A stretch of 64,000 nt of DNA from JALYRV01 sp036675475. GTDB taxonomy: Bacteria; Acidobacteriota; Vicinamibacteria; Vicinamibacterales; SCN-69-37. Position numbers and translations under genes: made by a program. Location: NCBI GenBank assembly GCA_036675475.1, contig JAKFEY010000044.1, positions 1-64,000 on the forward strand. Reading direction: 5' to 3'. This document shows, piece by piece, positions 25,640 to 32,617 of this stretch (position 1 is its first letter; the number at the start of each line of letters is the position of its first letter). The notes under the pieces were generated by a model that made no database searches, was not told the origin of the DNA, and was given only the letters and a program-made list of their open reading frames with translations.

Positions 25640-25906
25640 ATGGCGGATCGCTGCGATCACATCGACGCCCTGGCCGAAATCAGGCGGCCCGCGGCGCTCG
25701 AGTGCGAAGAATGCGTGAAGATCGGCTCGGGCTGGGTGCACCTGCGCACCTGCCAGACCTGCGGCGGCACGCGCTGCTGCGACTCGTCGCCCAACAAACA
25801 CGCCAGCCGCCACGCGGCCGCGTCAGGCCACCCGGTCATCGCCTCCGCCCAGCCCGGCGAGCGCTGGGTCTACTGCTATCCCGACGACGTGTTCGCGCAA
25901 TACTGA
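25640..25906 (+). CDS. Small UBP-type zinc finger protein
   Basis: An 88-residue protein consisting almost only of a zf-UBP domain: CDHIDAL, CEECVKIG, HLRTCQTCGG, CCDSSPNKHASRH and a final YCYPDD give the expected Cys/His ligands. In eukaryotes the domain binds the free C-terminus of ubiquitin; in bacteria stand-alone versions occur but their ligand is not known. GATACT lies six bases before the ATG, predicting a leaderless mRNA. It is divergent from DUF5996. Confidence 0.85.
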   Translation: MADRCDHIDALAEIRRPAALECEECVKIGSGWVHLRTCQTCGGTRCCDSSPNKHASRHAAASGHPVIASAQPGERWVYCYPDDVFAQY

Positions 25907-25920
25907 CGCCGCCGTTGCCG

Positions 25921-26018
25921 CGTGCCCGATATTGCGCGGCGAGGCCGGGGTGCGGGCGCGCCAAAGAGCGGTCGCGCCTGCGATCTTTTAACGGCCCCGC
26001 CGCACAACATCGGGCACG
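25921..26018 (-). ncRNA. Structured hairpin element B
   Basis: Arms of 21 bases (25921-25941 and 25998-26018) differ from a perfect match at two positions, and both become G-U pairs if the minus strand is transcribed. The 56-base core contains GCCGTTAAAAG and GCGACCG on the minus strand, as in element A, while the stem bases are almost entirely different. It lies 42 bases downstream of the DUF3185 gene on the same strand and between convergent genes. Function unknown. Confidence 0.6.
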
Positions 26019-26060
26019 CGACTGGCGTGGCCGGAGGCCGCGCGGCGTTCGCGCGCGCGT

Positions 26061-26276
26061 TCAGCCGCGTCTGCGGCCGGTGGCGAGCAGGACGATGCCG
26101 CCGACCAGGGCGATGCCCCCGACGACGGGGCCGACCGGAATCGTTTCGCGGCGTTCGGCGGTCGCCTCAAGCGGGCCGAGGTCCAGCACTTTTTCTTCGC
26201 GCGTGTAGGAGATGCCGCCCCAGATCAGCCCGATCAGTCCGATCACGACCAGCACGGCTCCGATAACAGTCTTCAT
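26061..26276 (-). CDS. DUF3185 family small membrane protein
   Basis: A 71-residue protein with two membrane helices (about residues 3-22 and 46-64) and a short charged loop (YTREEKVLDLGPLEATAERRET) between them, the layout of DUF3185 proteins. I took ATG at 26276; a GTG two codons earlier is possible. It is the last gene behind kaiC, six bases after its stop, so it may be part of that operon. No function is known for the family. Confidence 0.8.
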   Translation of the reverse strand: MKTVIGAVLVVIGLIGLIWGGISYTREEKVLDLGPLEATAERRETIPVGPVVGGIALVGGIVLLATGRRRG

Positions 26277-26282
26277 AGCCAC

Positions 26283-27743
26283 TCACTTTCCGTCACTTGA
26301 TCCGCGCAGCTGGTGCCTGATGTCCGACGGCGACATCTTCTGCACGTGGATCCCGGAGCCGTCGATGGCGAGACGATAGGGATGCGACGCATGCGCCGAG
26401 CCGCGGCTCTTGATGACGCGCATGGTGCGGTGCAGCTCGTAGCTGTCCACCGAGTAGTCGAGCGCGAGGATCGCGTCGGCGATGGTGGACAGATACGGGG
26501 CGGCATGCTCGCCCGACATGCCCGCCACAACGGTCTGCGTGATGAGCGCGCTGCGGCCATGCTGGCGGAGAATCGACGCCACGCCAATCATGAACTGGCG
26601 GAAGCCGCGCTCCGACGACGCGTGCTCGATTGACGAGATGCTGTCGAGCACAATGAGCGACGGCTTGAACTCCTCGAGGTCGACGCGCAGATCCACCAGC
26701 AGATCCTCGAGGCTCGTCGCCTCGGGGTACCGGCAGATCACGCGCAGGCTGCCGCTGTCGATCAGCGGCTGCAGGTCGAGGCCCAGCTCGCGATAGTTGC
26801 GCAGCAGTGTGGCCCGGGTCTCCTCGAAGCCGTAATACACCACGCGCTCGCCGCGCTCGGCGCCGGCCCGCGCGTACACGCCCGCGAGGATCGTCTTGCC
26901 CGCGCCTGTCGGGCCGCGCACGATGACGATCGAGTTGCGCAGCCAGCCGCCCGACGTCATCTCGTCGAGCCCTTCGACGCCGCTCGAGTAGCGCTCGCGC
27001 TCCTCCCACTCGGCCGGATATTCCTTCGCGTCGACCGGGAACACCGCCAGCCCCTTCGTGGTGATCGTGCAGGGGTATTCGCCCTTGAAGTGCCCGCTGC
27101 GCCGGTACTTGTTGACCTCGATCGACCGCCGCCGGCGCCCGCCGTCCATGATGTTGCGCAGGACGATGGTCAGGTCGCACACGAAATCCTCCACGCCGAG
27201 CGTGGTCAGCGCGCCGTAGTCCTGGCGGGCTTCGGCGATGACAATCGACGTGAGGTTCAAGCGCCTGAATGCGGAAATCAGATGAAAGAAGTGCTGCCGC
27301 ATCCGCTCGTCCGAGGGCCGCGGGCTGAAAAGCGCGGTGGCCGAATCGAGCACGAGCGCCGACGCGCCGTGCGCGGCGACGAGGCTCTCGATGCGATGCA
27401 CCAGCCCGAACACGTCATATTCGCCGCTCGCGACCACGGCGCCGTCCTCCGGACGGTTGACGTCGGTGATGACGAGTGCGCCTGCCTGCTCGAGGCCGCT
27501 CAGATCGAGCCCGAGCGAGTCGCCCGTCTGCCGCAGGTCGGCCGGGGATTCCTCGACGGCCAGCAGGATGGTCGTCATCCCCTGCTGCGCCAGCGACGCC
27601 GCCATCTGCAGCGACATGACGCTCTTGCCGGTGCCGCTGCGGCCCGTGATCAGCGTCGTGCGGCCTCGCGGAATCCCGCCCAGCAGCAGGTTGTCGAGGC
27701 CCGGCACGCTCGTGGAAAGCCTGGTCAGAGGTTCGGTAATCAT
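26283..27743 (-). CDS. kaiC: KaiC-like double RecA-type ATPase
   Basis: A 486-residue protein with two RecA-like domains, CI (about 1-240) and CII (about 245-470). Walker A motifs are GRSGTGKS and GPTGAGKT; the paired catalytic glutamates are kept in LLAVEES and YYGFEET. In CII the residues YLSTIAD align with the Ser-Thr phosphorylation pair of cyanobacterial KaiC, so autophosphorylation is plausible. Its ATG overlaps the REC-KaiB gene as ATGA. No kaiA is visible. In non-cyanobacteria such KaiBC pairs act in stress or timing control; a true clock is not implied. Confidence 0.9.
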   Translation of the reverse strand: MITEPLTRLSTSVPGLDNLLLGGIPRGRTTLITGRSGTGKSVMSLQMAASLAQQGMTTILLAVEESPADLRQTGDSLGLDLSGLEQAGALVITDVNRPEDGAVVASGEYDVFGLVHRIESLVAAHGASALVLDSATALFSPRPSDERMRQHFFHLISAFRRLNLTSIVIAEARQDYGALTTLGVEDFVCDLTIVLRNIMDGGRRRRSIEVNKYRRSGHFKGEYPCTITTKGLAVFPVDAKEYPAEWEERERYSSGVEGLDEMTSGGWLRNSIVIVRGPTGAGKTILAGVYARAGAERGERVVYYGFEETRATLLRNYRELGLDLQPLIDSGSLRVICRYPEATSLEDLLVDLRVDLEEFKPSLIVLDSISSIEHASSERGFRQFMIGVASILRQHGRSALITQTVVAGMSGEHAAPYLSTIADAILALDYSVDSYELHRTMRVIKSRGSAHASHPYRLAIDGSGIHVQKMSPSDIRHQLRGSSDGK

Positions 27744-28453
27744 GTGAGGGGCGGTACGCCCGACGTCCGCAGCAGATCGGCGACGATGTCGCCGTCGCGC
27801 AGGTCGCCGATGATCCACAGCCGCGGCGTGGGGTGACGCTTGACGAGCGTCGGCGTGAAGACCACGCGGTCGTGGTCGGCGGTTTCGGGATTTTGCTGCA
27901 GGTCGCACACCGAATACGCAACCTCTGCGCGGTCGAATGCGGCCAGCACGCGTTCCATGTTGCTCTGCGCCTGCATCGAGGCCGGTGACGCGGCGCTCAC
28001 ATACAGCACCAGCTCGATCTTGGCCGGCGCGTGCCGCGGAACCGGCGCGGGGGTACCACGCTCGGACATCTTCAGGATCCTTCGTACCTGTTCGAGAAAG
28101 CGGTCCAGATCAATGGGTTTGCCGACCACGGTGAAGCGCGTCGACGGACGGACAAGCTCGGGGTGCGCGGTGACGATCAAGGCGGGCGTGTGATCGAGGG
28201 CCTGCCCGCGCGCGGCCTCCTGCAGCATCCAGGTGCCGGTGCCGCCGGGCATCGCATAGTCGGTCAACACGAGGTCGTACCGCTGCGCCCGCAGTTCCGC
28301 CAGGCCCTCCAGGGCGTTGGCAGCGGCCGCCACACGGTACCCTTCCATTTCCAGTACCGTGACGAGCATCAGGCGCACGTCGTCCTGATCCTCGACTACA
28401 AGCACACGCGGCGTGCCCGTTCGTGGACGGGCGTCCAGCTCCAATGGCGGCAC
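27740..28453 (-). CDS. Response regulator receiver-KaiB fusion protein
   Basis: A 237-residue protein. Residues ~15-130 are a complete receiver domain: acidic pair in VVEDQDD, phospho-acceptor Asp in LVLTDYAMPGG, Thr in LIVTAHP and Lys in VVGKPID. After a ~20-residue proline-rich linker, residues ~150-237 form a thioredoxin-like KaiB domain (ELVLYVSAASPAS, VFTPTLVKRHPTPRLWIIGDL). I chose the GTG at 28453, preceded by AAGAGGA; a GC hairpin (28464-28485) lies just upstream. The ATGA overlap with kaiC shows that the two work together. Phosphorylation may control KaiB binding to KaiC. Confidence 0.85.
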   Translation of the reverse strand: MPPLELDARPRTGTPRVLVVEDQDDVRLMLVTVLEMEGYRVAAAANALEGLAELRAQRYDLVLTDYAMPGGTGTWMLQEAARGQALDHTPALIVTAHPELVRPSTRFTVVGKPIDLDRFLEQVRRILKMSERGTPAPVPRHAPAKIELVLYVSAASPASMQAQSNMERVLAAFDRAEVAYSVCDLQQNPETADHDRVVFTPTLVKRHPTPRLWIIGDLRDGDIVADLLRTSGVPPLT

Positions 28454-28521
28454 GGTATCCTCTTCGGGCGCACCAGTACGCCCGAGCTTCGAAATAGCAA
28501 ACGGCTTGCCGTACGGGTGGG

Positions 28522-29262
28522 CTAGCGGACGTGCCGGCCGCCGTCGACGCGAATGACGTCGCCGGTGACAAAGCCGGTGTCGAGCAGGAACAGGACGGCC
28601 TTCACGATTTCCTCCGTGCCGCCCCACCGGCCGAGGGGGGTCGCGGCTTCCACCGCCCGGCGCTCGTCGGCGGTGAGGTCGTCGGGCGGCAGAATCGGGC
28701 CGGGCGCGATCGCATTAACAAGGATGTTGTCCGGGGCGAGCTCGAGCGCCAGCGCCTCGACGAGCGCGATGACGCCGGCCTTGGCGACGTAGTACGGCAG
28801 ATAGCCCGGATAGCGCGGGCGGCCGCTCGCCGCCACCCAGTCCGCAAAGGCGATGATGCGCCCGCCGCCGACCCGGCGCATGGCCGGCACGGCCGCGCGC
28901 GCGCACAGAAACGTGCTGCGCAGGTCGACGGCCATCTGCGCGTCCCACGCCTCCGCCGTCAGCTCGTCGAACGGCATGGCTTTGTAGATGGACGCCAGGT
29001 GGATCAACGCGTCGAGGCGGCCGAACGCGCGCTCGACGTCGGCCACGGCGCCGTCGCACCCGCGCGTGGTCGAAAGATCGGCCTGCAGGGAGAGGCTGCG
29101 GCGCCCGGCCGCGCGCACCATCGACGCGGCGTCATCCGCTTCGGCCCGCGACCGGTGCCATGCGAGCGCGACGTCGGCGCCGCCGCGCGCCAGGGCCTCC
29201 GCAAGCGCGGTGCCCATGCGCTTGCCGCCCGTGATCAGGACTGCTTTCCCGCTTAGTGTCAC
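28522..29262 (-). CDS. Short-chain dehydrogenase/reductase (pteridine reductase-like)
   Basis: A 246-residue SDR. ITGGKRMGTALAEAL binds the NADP phosphate, HLASIYKAMPF is in the NNAG position, and YYVAKAG holds the catalytic Tyr and Lys. The TGGKRMG variant and the C-terminal GDVIRVDGGRHVR resemble pteridine reductase-like SDRs. It starts with GTG in a GTGA overlap with the doxX stop, so translation is coupled. Substrate is unknown. It belongs to a run of genes leading into REC-KaiB and kaiC. Confidence 0.88.
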   Translation of the reverse strand: MTLSGKAVLITGGKRMGTALAEALARGGADVALAWHRSRAEADDAASMVRAAGRRSLSLQADLSTTRGCDGAVADVERAFGRLDALIHLASIYKAMPFDELTAEAWDAQMAVDLRSTFLCARAAVPAMRRVGGGRIIAFADWVAASGRPRYPGYLPYYVAKAGVIALVEALALELAPDNILVNAIAPGPILPPDDLTADERRAVEAATPLGRWGGTEEIVKAVLFLLDTGFVTGDVIRVDGGRHVR

Positions 29263-29726
29263 ATGCCCCGGATGCGCTGCCGGCCCGCCAGCGCCGATTC
29301 GGCGTTGCGGTGCAGCAGGCGATCGACGGAGAGCTCGCCGGCGCCGCTGAGCGACAGGCACACACAGGCGGCGATCAGCACGAGATTGAATTCGTACCCG
29401 TGGCCGATGCCGGGCGCGAGCGCCCAGTTGATGAAGAACCCGGCCGCGAAGTGGACCTTCCACACCGCCACCGCCATGCCGATGGCCAGCGGAATGGCGG
29501 CCCACCGCGTCCACGCGCCGAGGAACACGAGCACGCCGCAGCCGAATTCGAGCACGGCCCAGAGCACGGCCAGCGGATAGGCGGGCGTGAGCCCGAGGAC
29601 GGTGAAGTACGACGCGGTGCCCGACAGACCGCCGCCGCCGAATACGCCGAACAGCTTCTGCGCCCCGTGTCCGATGAACACGAGGCCCACGGCTATTCGA
29701 AGCACGGTGAGACCCCAGCCTGCCAT
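29259..29726 (-). CDS. DoxX family membrane protein
   Basis: A 155-residue protein with four membrane helices. The start LRIAVGLVFIGHGAQKLFG and the ALEFGCGVLVFLGAWTR-like second segment are diagnostic of DoxX. Family members are linked to redox or thiosulfate metabolism and to stress responses, but the role is usually unclear. It is the first gene of the minus-strand operon that continues with the SDR (4-base overlap), REC-KaiB and kaiC. Confidence 0.9.
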   Translation of the reverse strand: MAGWGLTVLRIAVGLVFIGHGAQKLFGVFGGGGLSGTASYFTVLGLTPAYPLAVLWAVLEFGCGVLVFLGAWTRWAAIPLAIGMAVAVWKVHFAAGFFINWALAPGIGHGYEFNLVLIAACVCLSLSGAGELSVDRLLHRNAESALAGRQRIRGM

Positions 29727-29826
29727 AGCGCCATTGTGCAGTAGGATGGCGTTCAGTTCCAGTTCCGGTGCTCAGTTCTGCACGCTTCGACCCGCTTCGC
29801 TCGCTCGGCACGTACCAGGAGGCGCG

Positions 29827-31104
29827 ATGGACAGACGACGGTTTCTACATCAGGCGGGGGCGGCGGGCGCTTTCGCGGCGGCATTCCGCGCGGGCGGCCT
29901 CGATCGCGTGCAGGCTGCGGCGCGCGCCACCGCGGGCAGGCCGGCGGCCGGCGTCGCCGCCGACGAAACGTTCTGGCGGGAGGTGCAGTCGGCGTTCACG
30001 CTCGATCGCACGATCATCAACCTGAACAACGGCGGGTGCTGCCCGAGCCCGCGCGTCGTGCACGACGCGCTGAAGCGGTATCTCGACATCTCGAATCAGG
30101 CGCCCGTGTACCACATGTGGCAGGTGCTCGAGCCGAACATCGAGTCGGTGCGCCGCGGCCTTGCCGCCGAAGCGGGCTGCGACATCGAGGAGCTCGCCAT
30201 CACGCGCAACGCCAGCGAGGCGCTGCAGATCGCGCAGCTCGGCATCGATCTCGCGCCCGGCGACGAGGTGCTCACCACCAACCAGGACTACGGCCGCATG
30301 CTCGACACCTGGGAGCAGCGCGTGCGCCGCGATCGCATCGTCCTCAACAAGATTTCGTTTCCGGTGCCGCCGCCGAGCCAGAGCGATCTGGTGGCGCGGT
30401 TCGAGAAGGCGCTGACGCCGCGCACGAAAGTCGTGCACCTGTGCCACATCACGAATCTCACGGGGCACATCTTTCCCGTGCGGCAGATCTGCGACATCGC
30501 GCGCGCCCGCGGCATCGTGACCATCGTCGACGGCGCGCACGCCTTCGGGCACTTCCCGTTCGCGATTCGCGATCTGAACTGCGACTACTACGGCACGAGC
30601 CTGCACAAGTGGCTGCTCGCGCCCATCGGCACCGGCTTTCTGTACGTGCGCGCGGATCGGATCGCGAAGACGTGGCCGCTGCAGCCGGCCGCCGCGTCAC
30701 GCACGGAGAACATCCGCAAGTTCGAGGAAATCGGCACGCATCCGGCCGCCAATCACAACGCGATTGCCGAAGCGCTCGTGTTCCACCAGGGGATCGGCGT
30801 CGATCGGCGCCTCGCCCGCATGCTCTACCTGCGCAACCGGTGGATCGATCAGGTGAAGGCAGACCCGCGCATCCGCATTCACACGAGCCTGCGCGACGGC
30901 GAGTCTGGCGCCATCGGCACGGTGCAGATCACCGGGATGAAGACGGGCGAGGTCACGGCAAAACTGTGGGAGCGCTGGCGCATCATCGCGACGCCCATCG
31001 GGCACGCCGAATACGAAGGCGTGCGCGTGACGCCGAACGTCTACACGACGCTCGAAGAGGTCGACACCTTTGCGCGCGCGATGCTCACCCTCGCGCGCGC
31101 TTGA
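29827..31104 (+). CDS. Class V aminotransferase with Tat signal
   Basis: A 425-residue PLP protein. The start MDRRRFLHQAGAAGAFAAAF is a clear twin-arginine signal peptide, so it is probably exported in folded form, which is unusual for aminotransferases. NNGGCCPSP, ITRNASEAL, VDGAHAFGH and TSLHKWLLAPIGTG (PLP lysine) match the isopenicillin-N epimerase/cysteine desulfurase-like class V group. A strong ribosome site (CAGGAGG) precedes the ATG. The reaction is unknown; an epimerase or lyase acting on an amino acid derivative is possible. Confidence 0.88.
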   Translation: MDRRRFLHQAGAAGAFAAAFRAGGLDRVQAAARATAGRPAAGVAADETFWREVQSAFTLDRTIINLNNGGCCPSPRVVHDALKRYLDISNQAPVYHMWQVLEPNIESVRRGLAAEAGCDIEELAITRNASEALQIAQLGIDLAPGDEVLTTNQDYGRMLDTWEQRVRRDRIVLNKISFPVPPPSQSDLVARFEKALTPRTKVVHLCHITNLTGHIFPVRQICDIARARGIVTIVDGAHAFGHFPFAIRDLNCDYYGTSLHKWLLAPIGTGFLYVRADRIAKTWPLQPAAASRTENIRKFEEIGTHPAANHNAIAEALVFHQGIGVDRRLARMLYLRNRWIDQVKADPRIRIHTSLRDGESGAIGTVQITGMKTGEVTAKLWERWRIIATPIGHAEYEGVRVTPNVYTTLEEVDTFARAMLTLARA

Positions 31105-31111
31105 ACATTTC

Positions 31112-31732
31112 CTAGAAGTTGATCACGATGCCGCCCGTCCACATCGATCCTTCGTGCGACAGGCGGAAATTCTCCATCAGCGATCCGACGCCGGGAATCG
31201 GGAACGCGCCGGCGCCGTTGTCGGCCGCGGCCGGCTCTTCGTCGCCGAACCGGATGAAGGTGTAGCGGTAGTCGGCAAACAGCGACGCGCGTTTGCCGAG
31301 CTTCACTTCCCCGCCAAAGCCGCCGTGATAGCCCATGCGGCGCACGGTCTGCTGCGACAGCACGTCGCCATCCAGCATGGCTTCCATCCGCTGCGAGTAC
31401 CAGCCGATGCCGCCCAGCGCGTACGGCGAGATGGCCGCGCGCACGGGATAGACCAGCAGCGATCCCTGAAACGGATAGTCGCTGATGCGCACCGTCGCGT
31501 CGTCGCTCGTGGTCGATCGCCAGTCCATGGCGAGCTCGAGGGCCGTGCGGGGCGACATTTTCAGGCGGAGGGCGCCGCCGGTGTAGCGGTCGCTGGGACT
31601 CTCGAGCGAGGGGTCGGGCCGCACGAAGGACATGCGCGGGCCGATGCCGACGGCCTGGGCCTCGGCAGGCGCGGGGACGGCGGCAAGCGCCAGCAGGACC
31701 ACGCAGGCGGCCGGAACGCGTCGGATGTACAT
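31112..31732 (-). CDS. Probable outer membrane beta-barrel protein
   Basis: A 206-residue exported protein: signal peptide (about 1-25, ending AEAQA), then alternating hydrophobic/polar strands rich in Tyr, Gly and Trp, with the C-terminal phenylalanine (GGIVINF) expected of an outer membrane barrel. SLFADYRYTFIRFG looks like a membrane strand hairpin. Probably an 8-stranded barrel of the OmpW/OmpX size class; no specific family is recognised. The ribosome site GGAGG is sequestered in a 5' hairpin (31737-31764). Confidence 0.78.
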   Translation of the reverse strand: MYIRRVPAACVVLLALAAVPAPAEAQAVGIGPRMSFVRPDPSLESPSDRYTGGALRLKMSPRTALELAMDWRSTTSDDATVRISDYPFQGSLLVYPVRAAISPYALGGIGWYSQRMEAMLDGDVLSQQTVRRMGYHGGFGGEVKLGKRASLFADYRYTFIRFGDEEPAAADNGAGAFPIPGVGSLMENFRLSHEGSMWTGGIVINF

Positions 31733-31736
31733 GGAA

Positions 31737-31764
31737 AAGCCTCCGGGGTCTTTATCGGAGGCTT
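31737..31764 (-). promoter_or_regulatory. Ribosome-site-sequestering hairpin in OMP leader
   Basis: Perfect 9-base arms (31737-31745 and 31756-31764) with a 10-base loop. On the mRNA the 3' arm CGGAGGCTT contains the GGAGG ribosome site of the barrel protein gene, ending five bases before the ATG. A -10-like TAAAGT (31774-31779) would place the transcript start near 31767, making this hairpin the very 5' end of the mRNA. A thermosensor, a stabilising 5' stem or a protein target are options. Confidence 0.55.
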
Positions 31765-31786
31765 CTCTTGCACACTTTAGCAGCGC

Positions 31787-31910
31787 CCGGTTCGCCGGGC
31801 TCAATCGGAAGCAGGGGGCGCTACCCTGCGACGAGCGACGGGCTGCACGCTGCGCTCCCCAGAACAACGTGCAGCTTGACCCCCTGCTCCCGATCGAGCC
31901 CGCGAACCGG
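31787..31910 (-). repeat. Long palindromic element C between ompA-like and OMP genes
   Basis: Arms 31787-31818 and 31880-31910 pair over about 31 positions with one bulge; the two mismatches become G-U pairs when read as minus-strand RNA. The 61-base interior has its own hairpin (31842-31849 with 31868-31875). It follows the OmpA-family stop by 12 bases on the same strand, so it may be its terminator or a processed 3' RNA. Size is like elements A and B, but the core is not clearly related. Confidence 0.55.
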
Positions 31911-31922
31911 ACCCGGGTGGTT

Positions 31923-32567
31923 CTAGGTGAGGACCTTGATGACGACGCGGCGGTTCTGCGCGCGGCCGTCGCGGGTCTTGTTGTCGCTGACCGGCTTCTC
32001 TTCGCCGAAGCTGATCACGTTCATCTTGTGCAGCGGCACCTGGTGCTGCTCGTAGAGATAGCGCTTCACCTGCTCGGCGCGCTTCTCGCCCAGCTGCATG
32101 TTGTAGGCGCTCGAGCCGGTGGCGTCGGTGTGGCCCTCGATCTCGATCCACGCGCCGTTCGGGTTCGCCTTCAGCTGGTTCACGAGGTTGTCGATCTCGG
32201 CCTTCGCCTCGTCCGGGATCTCCACGCGATTGAGCTTGAAGTTGCCCTTGTCTTCACTGAGCGTCACCGAATAGACCAGGCGCTTCGAGGCCGCGTCGAG
32301 CGTCTCGACGCGCGTGTTCGCCGTGTTGGCCGCGTTGCGGGCTTCCTCGGCCGTCATGCCGGCCGCGGCCGCCTTCTGATCGACCTCGCTGATGCGGCCT
32401 TCGTTGGCGCGCGTCCGCTCCTGCGTTTCTTCAACGGTGCGGCCGAGCGAGTCGACCTTGGTGTTCACCTCGCCGACGCGCGTGTTGACGAACTTCTTCG
32501 TCGCGCACGCCGTCGAGCTCCCGAACACCAGCGCGAGCACCGGGGCTGCCAGAATCAGTCTCTTCAT
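31923..32567 (-). CDS. OmpA family lipoprotein-like envelope protein
   Basis: A 214-residue protein: signal peptide with a lipobox-like STACA near residue 20, a helical coiled-coil stretch (about 25-95, with heptad-like VNTRVGEVNTKVDSLG), and a C-terminal OmpA domain (about 105-214). IEIEGHTDATGSSAYNMQLG and SFGEEKPVSDN are the peptidoglycan-binding motifs, and NRRVVIKV ends the domain. It should tether the outer membrane to murein. A very strong ribosome site (AGGAGGAGAG) precedes the ATG, so high expression is likely. Confidence 0.92.
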   Translation of the reverse strand: MKRLILAAPVLALVFGSSTACATKKFVNTRVGEVNTKVDSLGRTVEETQERTRANEGRISEVDQKAAAAGMTAEEARNAANTANTRVETLDAASKRLVYSVTLSEDKGNFKLNRVEIPDEAKAEIDNLVNQLKANPNGAWIEIEGHTDATGSSAYNMQLGEKRAEQVKRYLYEQHQVPLHKMNVISFGEEKPVSDNKTRDGRAQNRRVVIKVLT

Positions 32568-32590
32568 CTCTCTCCTCCTGTTGCACTCTC

Positions 32591-32617
32591 CGCAGGCCCG
32601 AGGGCCTGCGCGACCTA
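32591..32617. repeat. Dispersed GC palindrome, CGAG-loop variant
   Basis: Arms CGCAGGCC (32591-32598) and GGCCTGCG (32603-32610), identical to those at 3168, here with a CGAG loop and followed by CGACCTACGA. The CTA at 32615-32617 is the TAG stop of the VWFA gene, as in the other copies. It lies between two genes on the same strand. Confidence 0.65.

Noticed and set aside
25921..26018. Element B as a simple intrinsic terminator
   Set aside because: The stem is much longer than needed, encloses a 56-base core shared with element A, and no U-run follows on either strand.
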